Positions 1 to 9,264 of a stretch of 64,000 bases of DNA are shown in pieces. Positions within the stretch are counted from its first letter, which is position 1; every line of letters starts with the position of its first letter. The DNA is taken from the NCBI GenBank assembly GCA_965219635.1, contig OZ244783.1:1178001-1242000 (forward strand), written 5' to 3'. The notes below the pieces were generated by a model. It saw nothing but the letters and a program-made list of their open reading frames with translations. It was not told where the DNA came from and did not search any database. Source of the DNA: JAPOXR01 sp965219635. GTDB lineage: Bacteria > Pseudomonadota > Alphaproteobacteria > Rhodobacterales > Rhodobacteraceae. Both the position numbers and the translations under genes were made by a program.

Positions 1-1342
1 GGTGGAGCTTGATATCCCGGAACTTCCGCTGCCCGGCCAACCGCCCATACACGGTACCTTCAACATCGTTGTGACCGGAGTTGGCGGAACTGGCGTAGTC
101 ACGATTGGCGCCATTCTTGCGATGGCCGGCTTCCTGGATGGCAAGGGCGCGGCCATGATCGAAATGGCCGGGCTGGCGCAAAAGGGCGGGGCGGTCTGCG
201 TGCATTGCCGGATTGCAGAGCGGCAGGAGGATATCTCTGCCATCCGGGTCTCGGTCGGCGAAGCTGATTGCCTGGTGGGTGGAGATCTGGTCGTCGCTGC
301 CTCTTCCGAATTCCTGTCGCTGGCACGGCCCGGCAGGACTGGCGCCAGCGTCAATGAGCATGAAATCATCACCGGAGAATTCACCCGGAACCCGGACTTC
401 AGGATCCCGGGGGAAGGCCTTCGACAGCGCCTGGTGTCAGCCTGCGGCGAGGACAGGACGAGTTTTCTGGACGCAGTCGCCCTTTCAAGGAGAGTATTGG
501 GCGACTCAATCTACTCAAACATGGTCGTGTTGGGCCATGCCTGGCAGCGCGGTTTCCTGCCCTTGTCACTTGATGCGCTTGTCAAGGCAATCGAACTCAA
601 TGGTGCATCGGTCAAGAACAACAAGGAGGCGTTTGCTCTCGGGCGGTGGGCAGCCCTGCATCCAGACCTCGCCGAAGGCTTGGTCAAGACCGCCGAGCCC
701 AAAGAGGATGCAAGCAAGAATGATCTGGAAGTGCGAAGGGCAGAACACCTCGCCCTTCACACCGGCGGGTCGCTCGTAGACCGCTGGCGCGAATTGCTGG
801 ACCGGTTCAGCGACCCGGAATTGCGGTCAGCTGTCTCTGAAGCCCATTTCAAGCTTCTTGCAATCAAGGACGAATACGAAGTGGCCAGGCTGCACCTGGA
901 GACAGCGGCAAAGGCAAGAGCAGAATTCGATGGAGACTTCCGGATGAGCTTTCATCTTGCGCCGCCAATCTTCAACCGCACCGGTGCAAATGGGCGGCCC
1001 GCGAAGCGGCGCTTTGGACCCTGGATGATAGTGGTGTTCAGTCTGTTGGCGCGCATGAAAAGGTTGCGCGGCACACTCCTGGACCCGTTCGCCTATAGCA
1101 GGGAACGGCGACTGCAGCGGGAATTCCTGTCGACCTACGAGGAAGACATGATTGAAGTAGCGCAATCGCTGACTGGAACCGGCAACGAGGCGGCACTGGA
1201 ACTGGCAAGACTGCCACTCGAAGTCAGAGGATTTGGCCCGGTCTGGGAAAAGAACTGGCGCGTCGCCATGGAGCGCCGGGAGGTGCTGCTTGAAGAATTT
1301 CGATCGGGAACGCGCAGGGAATTTGCCGTGGCTGCCGAATGA
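1..1342 (+). CDS. Indolepyruvate ferredoxin oxidoreductase, fused form, C-terminal part (5' end outside window)
   Basis: Only the last ~446 residues are visible and the frame is open to the left edge, so the gene is partial; the full fused enzyme is usually about 1,150 residues. The visible part opens with the gamma/beta-type oxidoreductase domain (VTGVGGTGVVTIGAILA, then MIEMAGLAQKGGAV) typical of 2-oxoacid:ferredoxin oxidoreductases. It is followed by the C-terminal region (DUF6537-like) found in the single-chain aerobic form. The family oxidatively decarboxylates aryl pyruvates made by transamination of aromatic amino acids, giving aryl-acetyl-CoA and reduced ferredoxin in the cytoplasm. 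The TPP and Fe-S domains would lie upstream of the window. The gene ends 10 bp before the convergent TusA-like gene. Confidence 0.9.
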   Translation, partial: VELDIPELPLPGQPPIHGTFNIVVTGVGGTGVVTIGAILAMAGFLDGKGAAMIEMAGLAQKGGAVCVHCRIAERQEDISAIRVSVGEADCLVGGDLVVAASSEFLSLARPGRTGASVNEHEIITGEFTRNPDFRIPGEGLRQRLVSACGEDRTSFLDAVALSRRVLGDSIYSNMVVLGHAWQRGFLPLSLDALVKAIELNGASVKNNKEAFALGRWAALHPDLAEGLVKTAEPKEDASKNDLEVRRAEHLALHTGGSLVDRWRELLDRFSDPELRSAVSEAHFKLLAIKDEYEVARLHLETAAKARAEFDGDFRMSFHLAPPIFNRTGANGRPAKRRFGPWMIVVFSLLARMKRLRGTLLDPFAYSRERRLQREFLSTYEEDMIEVAQSLTGTGNEAALELARLPLEVRGFGPVWEKNWRVAMERREVLLEEFRSGTRREFAVAAE

Positions 1343-1352
1343 TAGGTGCCCG

Positions 1353-1586
1353 CTATCCCTTCCTGATTACGAACAACCCCCCATCAAGTGTGTCCTCCTG
1401 ATTCAGCAATGTGTGGCCCTGCTCGGCACAGTAGTGCGGAATGTCCACGACAGCAGCGGGGTCGTCAGCCAGCACCCGCAGCACATCGCCTGTCGATAGT
1501 TGCCGCATGCTCTTGCGGATGCGCAGCACCGGCAATGGGCAAAGAAGTCCAGATGCGTCGATTTCCATCTCGGCTGTCATGGGCAT
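1353..1586 (-). CDS. TusA-family sulfurtransferase
   Basis: A 77-residue protein with the SirA/TusA fold signature. Residues 11-25 read DASGLLCPLPVLRIR, containing the CPxP motif whose cysteine carries the persulfide. Family members relay sulfur for tRNA 2-thiolation, molybdenum cofactor or other sulfur trafficking. This small stand-alone form has no other sulfur-relay gene beside it, so its partner is unknown. It is divergent from ccdA, a membrane thiol-redox protein, across about 107 bp, which hints at (but does not prove) a thiol-related role. Confidence 0.85.
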   Translation of the reverse strand: MPMTAEMEIDASGLLCPLPVLRIRKSMRQLSTGDVLRVLADDPAAVVDIPHYCAEQGHTLLNQEDTLDGGLFVIRKG

Positions 1587-1693
1587 GGGTTATGTTGAGG
1601 TCACCGCAGAGTCCACAAATTTGTGAACTCCAAAATGTGCAGAATGCAAGTAGTCTGTTATGTTGGCAGCCCCAGTGACCCGGTACCTACTGC

Positions 1694-2443
1694 ATGATTG
1701 CAATCGACATATTTGACGCTGGCTTGTTAACCGCGATGCTTGTCGCATTGGCTGGCGGCATTCTGAGTTTTGCTTCGCCATGCGTGCTGCCGGTGGTGCC
1801 GGCATACTTGGCATACATGAGCGGAACGACCTTCAGCGAACTTGAGAAGGAGGGGCGGCGGCGGGAAACAACGATTACAGCCCTGTATTTCGTACTTGGC
1901 CTCTCAACTATTTTTGTTCTGCTTGGACTTGCGGCATCGGCCATCGGCTCAGTGTTCCTGTCCAACCAGCAATTGTTCGGGCGGCTCGCCGGATGTGTCG
2001 TGATTGTCTTCGGACTTCACTTTCTTGGGATCTTCCGCATTCCGCTGCTTGATCGCGAGGTCCGGTTCGGAAGTTCTCGCCGGGGAGGCACAGCCGCTGG
2101 CGCTTATGTGCTGGGCCTTGCTTTCGCGTTCGGCTGGGTTCCCTGCATCGGTCCGGTTCTTGGCGCCATTCTTGCTCTGGCCGCTCAGGAGAGTTCCGTC
2201 GCAAGGGGCACGATCCTGCTTGCTGTCTATGCCATGGGGCTGGGGATTCCCTTCCTCCTTTGCGGGGCATACTTGGGCGGGTCGGTCAGGATCATGCGGC
2301 GGTTGAAGCCCCACCTTGCCTACATGGAGAAGGGCATTGGCCTTTTGCTGACAGCTATCGGCCTGCTGCTGCTTACCGGCCGGTTTTCAGACATATCATA
2401 CTGGGTACTCGAGATCGCGCCCTGGACGGCGTTTATCGGCTGA
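1694..2443 (+). CDS. ccdA: Cytochrome c biogenesis protein CcdA (thiol-disulfide electron carrier)
   Basis: A 249-residue polytopic membrane protein of the DsbD/CcdA family, with about six hydrophobic segments. The two transmembrane cysteines that shuttle reducing equivalents are visible in SFASPCVLPVVPAYL (near residue 33) and AFGWVPCIGPVLG (near residue 155). CcdA passes electrons from cytoplasmic thioredoxin to periplasmic thioredoxin-like proteins for cytochrome c haem ligation and other reductive pathways. The length is normal for CcdA without the DsbD extra domains. The last 48 bp overlap the convergent ribbon-helix-helix gene. Confidence 0.93.
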   Translation: MIAIDIFDAGLLTAMLVALAGGILSFASPCVLPVVPAYLAYMSGTTFSELEKEGRRRETTITALYFVLGLSTIFVLLGLAASAIGSVFLSNQQLFGRLAGCVVIVFGLHFLGIFRIPLLDREVRFGSSRRGGTAAGAYVLGLAFAFGWVPCIGPVLGAILALAAQESSVARGTILLAVYAMGLGIPFLLCGAYLGGSVRIMRRLKPHLAYMEKGIGLLLTAIGLLLLTGRFSDISYWVLEIAPWTAFIG

Positions 2444-2680
2444 GTTGTTGTGGCTCTCAGCCTGCCGGAAATGCTCAAGCACAAATACTCTGAGCGAAGA
2501 CGACAATCCTTGCGAGATGTCCCGGCGTTCGTCAATTTCCGCGGCAAGCTGGTTTGCGGGTACTCCTTGTTCCGCAGCAATCTCGATGAAAGCCGACCAG
2601 AACTCGGGTTCAAGCGAAACGCTTGTCCGATGGCCTCTGATTGTAAGGGACCGCTTGCGGCTGCTTTGCTCAGGCGTCAT
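2396..2680 (-). CDS. Ribbon-helix-helix domain protein (RHH_4 type)
   Basis: A 94-residue protein resembling the alphaproteobacterial RHH_4 family: an N-terminal strand (KRSLTIRGHRTSVSLEPEFW), then a helix-rich segment (AFIEIAAEQGVPANQLAAEI) and a LRVFVLEHFR helix. Members are presumed DNA binders of unknown target. The start ATG lies 8 bp downstream of the stop of the flavoenzyme gene on the same strand, so the two are probably cotranscribed. In related genomes this family is, from memory, often close to fumC; here two large flavoenzyme genes separate them. The 3' end overlaps ccdA on the other strand. Confidence 0.75.
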   Translation of the reverse strand: MTPEQSSRKRSLTIRGHRTSVSLEPEFWSAFIEIAAEQGVPANQLAAEIDERRDISQGLSSSLRVFVLEHFRQAESHNNSADKRRPGRDLEYPV

Positions 2681-2688
2681 GCTTCCGC

Positions 2689-5133
2689 CTACGCCCGGAT
2701 TCTCTGGCTGGATGGGTCGTGGAGCGGCTTCAGGGAAGCCTTGGCATCGACCCGTTGGCCCGCCACATCTATCTGATAGTTCGACGAAAGAAGGTCGGCG
2801 GCGGTTTCACCGCGCGAAGGCACATAACCCATGCCCACTGCGCCGCCGAGGAAGTGCCCGTAACTGCCGGAAGTCAGGTAGCCGACGATCTCGCCGTCCC
2901 TGACGATTGGCTCATTGTGGAATAGCAGGTGTTCCGGGTCCACAAGTTGGAACTGGACCAGCCGCCTGTCCAGCCCGCTTTCCCGCTTACGCAGAACTGC
3001 GTCCCGGCCTACGAATGACGGTTTGCCGGTGTCGACCGCGAAACCAAGTCCCGCTTCCAGCACATGATCTTCGGCAGATATATCATGGCCAAAGTGTCTG
3101 AAGGCCTTCTCGCTCCGGCAACTGTCCATCATGTGCATACCGCACAGCTTGAGACCCAAGCCGGCCCCCGCCTGCCAAAGGGTATCGAATACATGCGCTG
3201 CCATGTCAGATCCTACATAGATCTCCCAACCCAGTTCGCCGACGTAGGAAATCCTGTGCGCCCTGGCGATGCCCATACCGATCTCGATATAATGAAGCGT
3301 GCCGAATGGATTTGAGTCATTGCCAAAGTCGTTTGGCGATACCGCCGAGAGGAGTTGCCTGGAATTCGGGCCCATGACGGCGAGTACTGCCTCCGCGGCA
3401 GTTACATCTGTAACCACGACATTGAACCCGTCCGCATGCCGCCTCATCCAGGTTTGGTCAGCAAGGCAAGTCGCTGCCGGAGTGACGACCAGGTATTCGG
3501 TCTCGGACAACCGGGCGACTGTAACATCCGCTTCTATCCCTCCGGAATTATTGAGAAACTGAGTGTAGACGATTTTGTTGACCGGAACCGACATGTTGGC
3601 GCCGCAAACGTAATTCATGAAGCTCTCAGCATCGTTTCCACCAACCCGCAGCTTGCCGAAGGATGACATGTCATACATTCCAACATTGGTGCGTACAGCG
3701 AGATGTTCGGCCTCCCAGTTCGGGAACCAGTTGGTGCGGCCCCAGCTGTAATCGTATTCCCTCAGTTGTTCTCCTTGAGCGAACCAGTTGGCGCGTTCCC
3801 AGCCAGCCAACTCGCCCATGACGGCGCCCCGGTCGACCAGTTGCTGGTGAAAAGGAGTTCTTCGAATTCCTCTCGCAGTAACGCGCTGCCTGAAGGGGAA
3901 GTGATCATCGTAGAGCAGGCCAAGGGACTCCTTGACCCGGTGAAACAGGTAAGTCCGGTTACGCTGGAACGGATGCATTCGCGCAATGTCGACATCACCC
4001 AGATCGAAGGGCTTTTCGCCATCAATAATCCATTGCGCCAGCGCCATGCCGGCGCCGCCGGCAGACTGGATGCCAACAGAGTTGAAACCGGCGGCAACGT
4101 AGTAATTGTCGCGCTCGGGAGCCTGTCCGAGCAGATAGGCCGTGTCCGGGGTAAAGCTCTCCGGGCCATTGAAGAATGTCTGGATGCCGGCGGTTTCCAG
4201 CACAGGAATGCGGTTGACCGCCATTTCAAGGATCGGCTCGAATTGCTCGAAGTCCTCTGGCAGCTGGTCGAATTCGAATGTTTCGGGAATTCCATCCATT
4301 CCCCAGGGCTTGGCATTCGGTTCAAAGGCACCCAACAGGATCTTGCCCGCATCTTCCTTGTAGTAGGCGCACTCATCCGGGACCCTGAGAACCGGAAGCC
4401 TGGTCAAGCCCTTGATCGGCTGGGTAACGATGTAGAAGTGTTCACAGGCGTGAAGCGGCACATTGACCCCCGCCTGTTGTCCGAGATCGCGTGCCCACAT
4501 GCCAGCGCAATTGACGACCAGGTCTGCCGAAATGCTGCCTGTTTCCTTGCCATCCTGCCACGTCACACTCGATACGTTCCTTCCATCAAGTGCAACGCCG
4601 GTTGCCTTGACGTTCTCAAACAGCCTGGCTCCGAACTGGCGCGCGCCCTTGGCCAGCGCCAACGCGATGTTTGCCGGATCGCCCTGTCCATCAAGAGGAA
4701 GGTAGACGGCAGAAACCAGCCCGTCCCCGTTCAGGAACGGATGCCGCAACACAGCATCCTCGGGTGAGATTTCCTCAATTTCGACGCCGAAGGCCCGGGC
4801 CATGGCTGCAGAGCGGGACAGTTCCTCCCGGCGCTCACCGGTAAGGGCAACAGTGATTGAGCCCGTCCTGACAAAGCCGGTGGCAACTCCGGTTTCCGCC
4901 TCGAGGCTTCCGTAGAGTTCCTGCGAGTATTTGGCCAAGCGGGTCATGTTGGCGGTTGCCCGCAGCTGTGCAATCAGGCCTGCGGCGTGCCATGTGGTGC
5001 CCGAAGTGAGCCTCTTGCGTTCCAACAGAACGACATCACTCATGCCGGCTTTTGCCAAATGGTAGGCAACCGAACATCCAATGACACCGCCGCCGATTAT
5101 GAGCGCCTGGGCATGATTAGGGATCCCTGTCAT
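2689..5133 (-). CDS. Sarcosine/dimethylglycine dehydrogenase-like flavoenzyme (FAD + GcvT-type folate domain)
   Basis: An 814-residue two-module enzyme. The N-terminal DAO-type FAD domain starts with a dinucleotide motif (IIGGGVIGCSVAYHLAKAG, residues 12-30) and has TSGTTWHAAG with His49 at the covalent FAD attachment position known for mitochondrial dimethylglycine and sarcosine dehydrogenases. The C-terminal ~400 residues match the aminomethyltransferase (GcvT) folate-binding module (ELGWEIYVGSDMAAHVF, GRDAVLRKRESG). Family enzymes oxidatively demethylate N-methylglycines and pass the one-carbon unit to tetrahydrofolate. The local sequence is somewhat closer to sarcosine dehydrogenase (TSGTTWHxAGL, LPLDGQGDPANIALALAKGA). 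The exact substrate is inferred. It sits 43 bp downstream of a paralogue in the same orientation. Confidence 0.88.
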   Translation of the reverse strand: MTGIPNHAQALIIGGGVIGCSVAYHLAKAGMSDVVLLERKRLTSGTTWHAAGLIAQLRATANMTRLAKYSQELYGSLEAETGVATGFVRTGSITVALTGERREELSRSAAMARAFGVEIEEISPEDAVLRHPFLNGDGLVSAVYLPLDGQGDPANIALALAKGARQFGARLFENVKATGVALDGRNVSSVTWQDGKETGSISADLVVNCAGMWARDLGQQAGVNVPLHACEHFYIVTQPIKGLTRLPVLRVPDECAYYKEDAGKILLGAFEPNAKPWGMDGIPETFEFDQLPEDFEQFEPILEMAVNRIPVLETAGIQTFFNGPESFTPDTAYLLGQAPERDNYYVAAGFNSVGIQSAGGAGMALAQWIIDGEKPFDLGDVDIARMHPFQRNRTYLFHRVKESLGLLYDDHFPFRQRVTARGIRRTPFHQQLVDRGAVMGELAGWERANWFAQGEQLREYDYSWGRTNWFPNWEAEHLAVRTNVGMYDMSSFGKLRVGGNDAESFMNYVCGANMSVPVNKIVYTQFLNNSGGIEADVTVARLSETEYLVVTPAATCLADQTWMRRHADGFNVVVTDVTAAEAVLAVMGPNSRQLLSAVSPNDFGNDSNPFGTLHYIEIGMGIARAHRISYVGELGWEIYVGSDMAAHVFDTLWQAGAGLGLKLCGMHMMDSCRSEKAFRHFGHDISAEDHVLEAGLGFAVDTGKPSFVGRDAVLRKRESGLDRRLVQFQLVDPEHLLFHNEPIVRDGEIVGYLTSGSYGHFLGGAVGMGYVPSRGETAADLLSSNYQIDVAGQRVDAKASLKPLHDPSSQRIRA

Positions 5134-5176
5134 TCCAGTGTTTCCATGTTTCAGATTGTTGGTTGGCAGAAGCCTG

Positions 5177-7627
5177 TCAGGCTTTCAGACGGGAATTTGA
5201 AGGGTCCCAGAGCGCGCTGGTTGCCTGCACAACGGCCCGGACAGGCTTGCCATAGATTTCGATCTCCAGTTCGACTCCTGCCATTGCCAGATCCGACCTG
5301 ATCATTCCAAGGCTGATCGATCCGTTGACCCTGTAGCCGTAAGCGCTGGATGTTGTTTCGCCAACAATTTCTCCGCCGTGGCGTATGCTGGACATGTAGG
5401 GGGCATCGCAATCACCGGCATCCACAAGCAAGGTTGACAATTTTCGCTTGGGTCCCTGTTGCTTCTCCGACAGCATCGCCCGCTTGCCCGGAAAATCCAC
5501 GGGTTTGTCCAGCCGAACAAAGCGGTCCAATCCAGTCTCAAGCAGGGTGTAATCCGTCGAAAGGTCACCCTTCCATGCCAGATACCCCTTTTCGATCCGC
5601 AGGGAATTGAGCGCCCACATGCCGAATGGTTTGGCGCCGGCAGCGATGAGCGCGTCGTAGATTTCCGGCGCATTCGCATTGGGTGCATGTATTTCCCATC
5701 CGAGTTCGCCCGCATAGCTGACACGCGCCAGTCGCATTTGCGACCCGCAGACCGAAGCAGCCTGATGGCTGAGCCAGGGAAGCTCAAGATCAGCATTGGA
5801 AATGCCGGCAATCAACTCCCGGGACAGTGGGCCTGTCACGATCAGCGTGGTGAATTCGGCGCTTGTGTCGACCAGCTTTATCTTTCCGTGATCCGGCAGG
5901 CGTCCCTTTAGCAACTCGAGATCATGCCACTGCGCCGCGGCGGCAGTAATGAGTGTAAAGGCGTTTTCGCCTCTTCGCATTACAGACATCTCTGTAAGCA
6001 CACGGCCGGACTGCGTGGCAAAATAGGCCAGATTCATCCGGCCCTCCCGGGGAAGATTCCCGGCGATAATGGAGTGAAGCCACTCTGCGGTTCCGTCGCC
6101 TTCGATGTCGAAACGGGAGAAGCCCGGCAGATCTAGGACGCCTGCCTCATCCCTGACAGCGATGCATTCCTCCCGGATCCGGGGTTCCCATGGCCCATTC
6201 CGGGACCATGTGAAAGTCGACTCCTCGGATGTGTCGTCGCCCGGTTTGGCGAACCAGTTGGCCCGTTCCCAGCCGTTATAGGCACCCATCTGGCCACCGA
6301 GCGACAACACCCTGTCATGCAATGGCGACAATTTCCGATTCCTGCCTGCCGGCCACTCGTGCCAGGGAAAGTGGATTGCATATTCATGCCCGTAGGTCTC
6401 GATCGCCTTCTGACGGCAAAACTCGGCGTCGGCATGATCCGTATAGCGGCGCGGGTCGCAGGACCACATGTCCCATTCGGTCTGGCCCTCGCAAATCCAC
6501 TCTGCCAAGACCTTTCCGGCGCCGCCGGCCTGAGCAATCCCGAAAGTGAATACGCAGGCTTCGAAAGCGTTGGGCACACCCGGCATCGGCCCAATCAGGG
6601 GCAACCCGTCAGGGGCATAGGGAATTGGTCCATTGATAACCTTGGACACACCGCCTTCGCCGAGGATTGGAACCCGGGCCACCGCGTCTTCTACATACCA
6701 TTCGAGCCGGTCGAGGTCGTCCGGAAACAGTTGAAAGGAAAAGTCCTGCGGCATCGGGTCTTCCGGATCCACCCAGTGCGCCCGGCAGTTCCGCTCATAC
6801 GGTCCGAGATTAAGTCCGAATTTCTCCTGCCGCAGATAGTAGGAGGTGTCGACATCTCTCAAGAGCGGCAGCTTCTTGCCGGCCTCTCTTGACCATTGGG
6901 CCAGGGTCGGAATCTCTTCGGTGACGATATACTGGTGACTCATGGACACCATCGGGACAGTCCTGCCACCGAATGGCCTGAAGAATTCACCGACGCGCTG
7001 TGCCTGATACCCGGCTGCGTTTACAACGTATTCGCAGCGGATATCGCCCTGGCCGGAATGAACGATCCATTCGTGGTTGTTTCTGGAGATGCCGGTCACC
7101 GCGCAGAACCTGAATATCTTTGCTCCCAGATCACGGGCGCCCTTGGCCATGGCCTGTGTCAACTGGGCAGGATCAATGTCACCGTCCCAGGGATCGTACA
7201 AGGCTCCTTCAAGGTCATGGAGTTCAATGAAGGGGTACAAGTCTTTGAGTTCTGAAAGTTGCAGTATTTTGATCTGCATGCCTTGATACCGCCCCATTCC
7301 GGCAGCGCGCTCGAATTCAAGCATGCGTTCTTTTGAATGAGCAAGGCGGACCGAACCGGTAACGTGATAGTTGATCGGATAATCCACTTCCTCGGCCAGC
7401 GACCGGTAAAGTTCGGTGGAATAGCGCTGCATGTTCATGATCGACCAACTGGACGAAAATGTTGGCACATTGCCGGCGGCGTGCCAGGTCGAGCCAGCAG
7501 TGAGCTCGTTTTGCTCAAGCAGGACGCAGTCGGTCCATCCGGCTCTGGCAAGGTGGAAAAGAGCCGAAACGCCTACTGCGCCACCTCCAATGACGACTAC
7601 GCGTGCCGTGTCACTGATTGCTTCCAT
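5177..7627 (-). CDS. Dimethylglycine dehydrogenase-like flavoenzyme (FAD + GcvT-type folate domain)
   Basis: An 816-residue paralogue of the next gene with the same architecture. It has the FAD-binding motif VVIGGGAVGVSALFHLARAG at the N-terminus, TAGSTWHAAG with His49 at the flavinylation position, and a C-terminal GcvT/GcvT_C folate module (ELGWEIHAPNANAPEIYDAL, IEKGYLAWKGDLSTDYTLLE). Known relatives remove a methyl group from dimethylglycine, sarcosine or other N-methyl compounds and feed methylene-tetrahydrofolate. The two genes probably act in successive demethylation steps of glycine betaine breakdown. This fits the corrinoid homocysteine methyltransferase modules near 37.7-40.4 kb. The order of use of the two enzymes cannot be read from sequence. 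Confidence 0.88.
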   Translation of the reverse strand: MEAISDTARVVVIGGGAVGVSALFHLARAGWTDCVLLEQNELTAGSTWHAAGNVPTFSSSWSIMNMQRYSTELYRSLAEEVDYPINYHVTGSVRLAHSKERMLEFERAAGMGRYQGMQIKILQLSELKDLYPFIELHDLEGALYDPWDGDIDPAQLTQAMAKGARDLGAKIFRFCAVTGISRNNHEWIVHSGQGDIRCEYVVNAAGYQAQRVGEFFRPFGGRTVPMVSMSHQYIVTEEIPTLAQWSREAGKKLPLLRDVDTSYYLRQEKFGLNLGPYERNCRAHWVDPEDPMPQDFSFQLFPDDLDRLEWYVEDAVARVPILGEGGVSKVINGPIPYAPDGLPLIGPMPGVPNAFEACVFTFGIAQAGGAGKVLAEWICEGQTEWDMWSCDPRRYTDHADAEFCRQKAIETYGHEYAIHFPWHEWPAGRNRKLSPLHDRVLSLGGQMGAYNGWERANWFAKPGDDTSEESTFTWSRNGPWEPRIREECIAVRDEAGVLDLPGFSRFDIEGDGTAEWLHSIIAGNLPREGRMNLAYFATQSGRVLTEMSVMRRGENAFTLITAAAAQWHDLELLKGRLPDHGKIKLVDTSAEFTTLIVTGPLSRELIAGISNADLELPWLSHQAASVCGSQMRLARVSYAGELGWEIHAPNANAPEIYDALIAAGAKPFGMWALNSLRIEKGYLAWKGDLSTDYTLLETGLDRFVRLDKPVDFPGKRAMLSEKQQGPKRKLSTLLVDAGDCDAPYMSSIRHGGEIVGETTSSAYGYRVNGSISLGMIRSDLAMAGVELEIEIYGKPVRAVVQATSALWDPSNSRLKA

Positions 7628-7750
7628 GGCTACACTCCAATCCGTCCTTTGCCGGGTTCCAGTTTCCGGCAGTTGCCCAAGCAGCCCGTCCTTGGCAGGT
7701 GACAGTTGCAGACCTTGAAGGCAGCGGGCATCATGCCGACCGCGCCGCCG

Positions 7751-9145
7751 TTATTCCTTTGGTCCCAGCATCCGTTCCGGCCGCACCACCCGGTCGAAGG
7801 TTTCTTCATCAACAAATCCCAGCCGGCACGCTTCTTCCCTTAGCGTTGTACCGTTTCGATGAGCCGTTTTGGCCACCTCTGTGGCCTTGTCATATCCAAT
7901 TGTCGGAGCCAATGCAGTGACAAGCATCAGTGACTCCTGAAGAAGTTGATCGATGCGGCGCCTGTTGGCCTCTATTCCTGCGACGCAATTTGAAGTGAAG
8001 GCCGAAACCGCATCGCCGAGCAACTGGACCGATTGCAGGACGTTGTACGAGATCATGGGTTTGTAGACATTCAATTCAAAGTGGCCCTGGCTGCCAGCAA
8101 ACCCGACGGCAGCATCGTTGCCCATGACGTGGGCGCAAACCTGAGTCAGTGCCTCGGTCTGTGTGGGATTCACCTTTCCTGGCATGATCGACGAACCGGG
8201 TTCGTTTTCGGGCAGCAGCAGTTCTCCCAATCCGCAGCGCGGCCCGGACGCAAGGAAACGGATGTCGTTGGCAATCTTGTAGAGCGAAGCCGCAACGGTT
8301 CTCAGTGCTCCGGACGCTTCTACCATGGCATCATGGGCGGCGAGGGCCTCGAACTTGTTTGGCGCGCTGGTGAAGGGCAGGCCGGTGATTTCTGCAATCC
8401 TGGCGGCGACAGCGTCGGCCCATCCCGCCGGGGAGTTGAGGCCGGTTCCAACGGCCGTGCCGCCCTGGGCAAGCGCATACAGGTTGCCCAGTGACCCTTC
8501 GACCCGCCCGATGGAAAGTTCCACCTGGCGGGCGTATCCCGAGAATTCCTGTCCAAGGGTAAGCGGTGTCGCATCTTGGGTGTGGGTCCGCCCAATCTTG
8601 ATGATCTCGGCGAATTCCTCGACCCTTTTGCCGAGTTCCGCATGGAGAGCCCGCAAAGACGGCAGGAGATGCCCTGATACTCTCACCGCTGCGGCGATGT
8701 GCATGGCTGTCGGAAAGGTGTCATTTGAAGACTGGCAGAGATTGACGTGGTCATTCGGATGAACCGGCGACTTGGATCCGAGTTCACCGCCGAGCATTTC
8801 GATGGCGCGGTTTGCGATCACCTCATTGGCGTTCATGTTTGACTGGGTGCCCGAACCCGTTTGCCAAACTACCAGCGGAAAATGGTCGTCCAACTCTCCG
8901 TTCATGACCTCGCCGGCTGCATCTGAGATGGCCTGTCCGATGGACTTGTCCAGCAGTCCGAATTCCATGTTTGTCAGGGCGCAGGCACGCTTGATAACGC
9001 CAAGTGCGTGGACGATTGCGAAAGGCTGCTTTTCCCAGCCAATTGGAAAGTTCTGCAGCGACCGTTGGGTCTGGGCTCCCCAGTACCTCTCGGCTGGAAC
9101 CTCGAGCGGGCCAAAACTGTCTGTTTCAATTCGGAATCCGGCCAT
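7751..9145 (-). CDS. fumC: Class II fumarate hydratase
   Basis: About 464 residues from the chosen start (MAGFRIETDSFGPLEVP), the usual FumC length. It hydrates fumarate to L-malate in the TCA cycle without an Fe-S cluster. The superfamily signature GSSIMPGKVNP is present, as are TGSGTQSNMNANEVIANRA and GRTHTQDATPLTLGQE. The start at 9145 is preceded by GGAG at 7 bp spacing; an ATG one codon upstream and a further in-frame ATG at 9184 are less likely. It lies 123 bp upstream of the flavoenzyme genes on the same strand and downstream of sspB. Confidence 0.96.
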   Translation of the reverse strand: MAGFRIETDSFGPLEVPAERYWGAQTQRSLQNFPIGWEKQPFAIVHALGVIKRACALTNMEFGLLDKSIGQAISDAAGEVMNGELDDHFPLVVWQTGSGTQSNMNANEVIANRAIEMLGGELGSKSPVHPNDHVNLCQSSNDTFPTAMHIAAAVRVSGHLLPSLRALHAELGKRVEEFAEIIKIGRTHTQDATPLTLGQEFSGYARQVELSIGRVEGSLGNLYALAQGGTAVGTGLNSPAGWADAVAARIAEITGLPFTSAPNKFEALAAHDAMVEASGALRTVAASLYKIANDIRFLASGPRCGLGELLLPENEPGSSIMPGKVNPTQTEALTQVCAHVMGNDAAVGFAGSQGHFELNVYKPMISYNVLQSVQLLGDAVSAFTSNCVAGIEANRRRIDQLLQESLMLVTALAPTIGYDKATEVAKTAHRNGTTLREEACRLGFVDEETFDRVVRPERMLGPKE

Positions 9146-9264
9146 CATCCTACTCCATGCTCTTGCTTGACTCCGCATATGCAAGTCCTTGCGCAGTCAG
9201 CGCAAGCGCGGTGTGCAGCTAGAAACAAGATGATTGATTGCCGCATCAGGGGATGCCTGTGCTT

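Noticed and set aside
1310..1342. Indolepyruvate oxidoreductase C-terminus EFAVAAE resembling the end of the Caulobacter tmRNA tag
   Set aside because: It ends in Glu rather than Ala-Ala and lacks the AANDN portion, so ClpX/SspB recognition is not expected; chance resemblance.
3703..4767. A 354-residue open frame on the plus strand inside the first flavoenzyme gene
   Set aside because: It is antisense to a strongly conserved gene, has no family resemblance and no ribosome-binding site; a by-product of high GC and codon bias.
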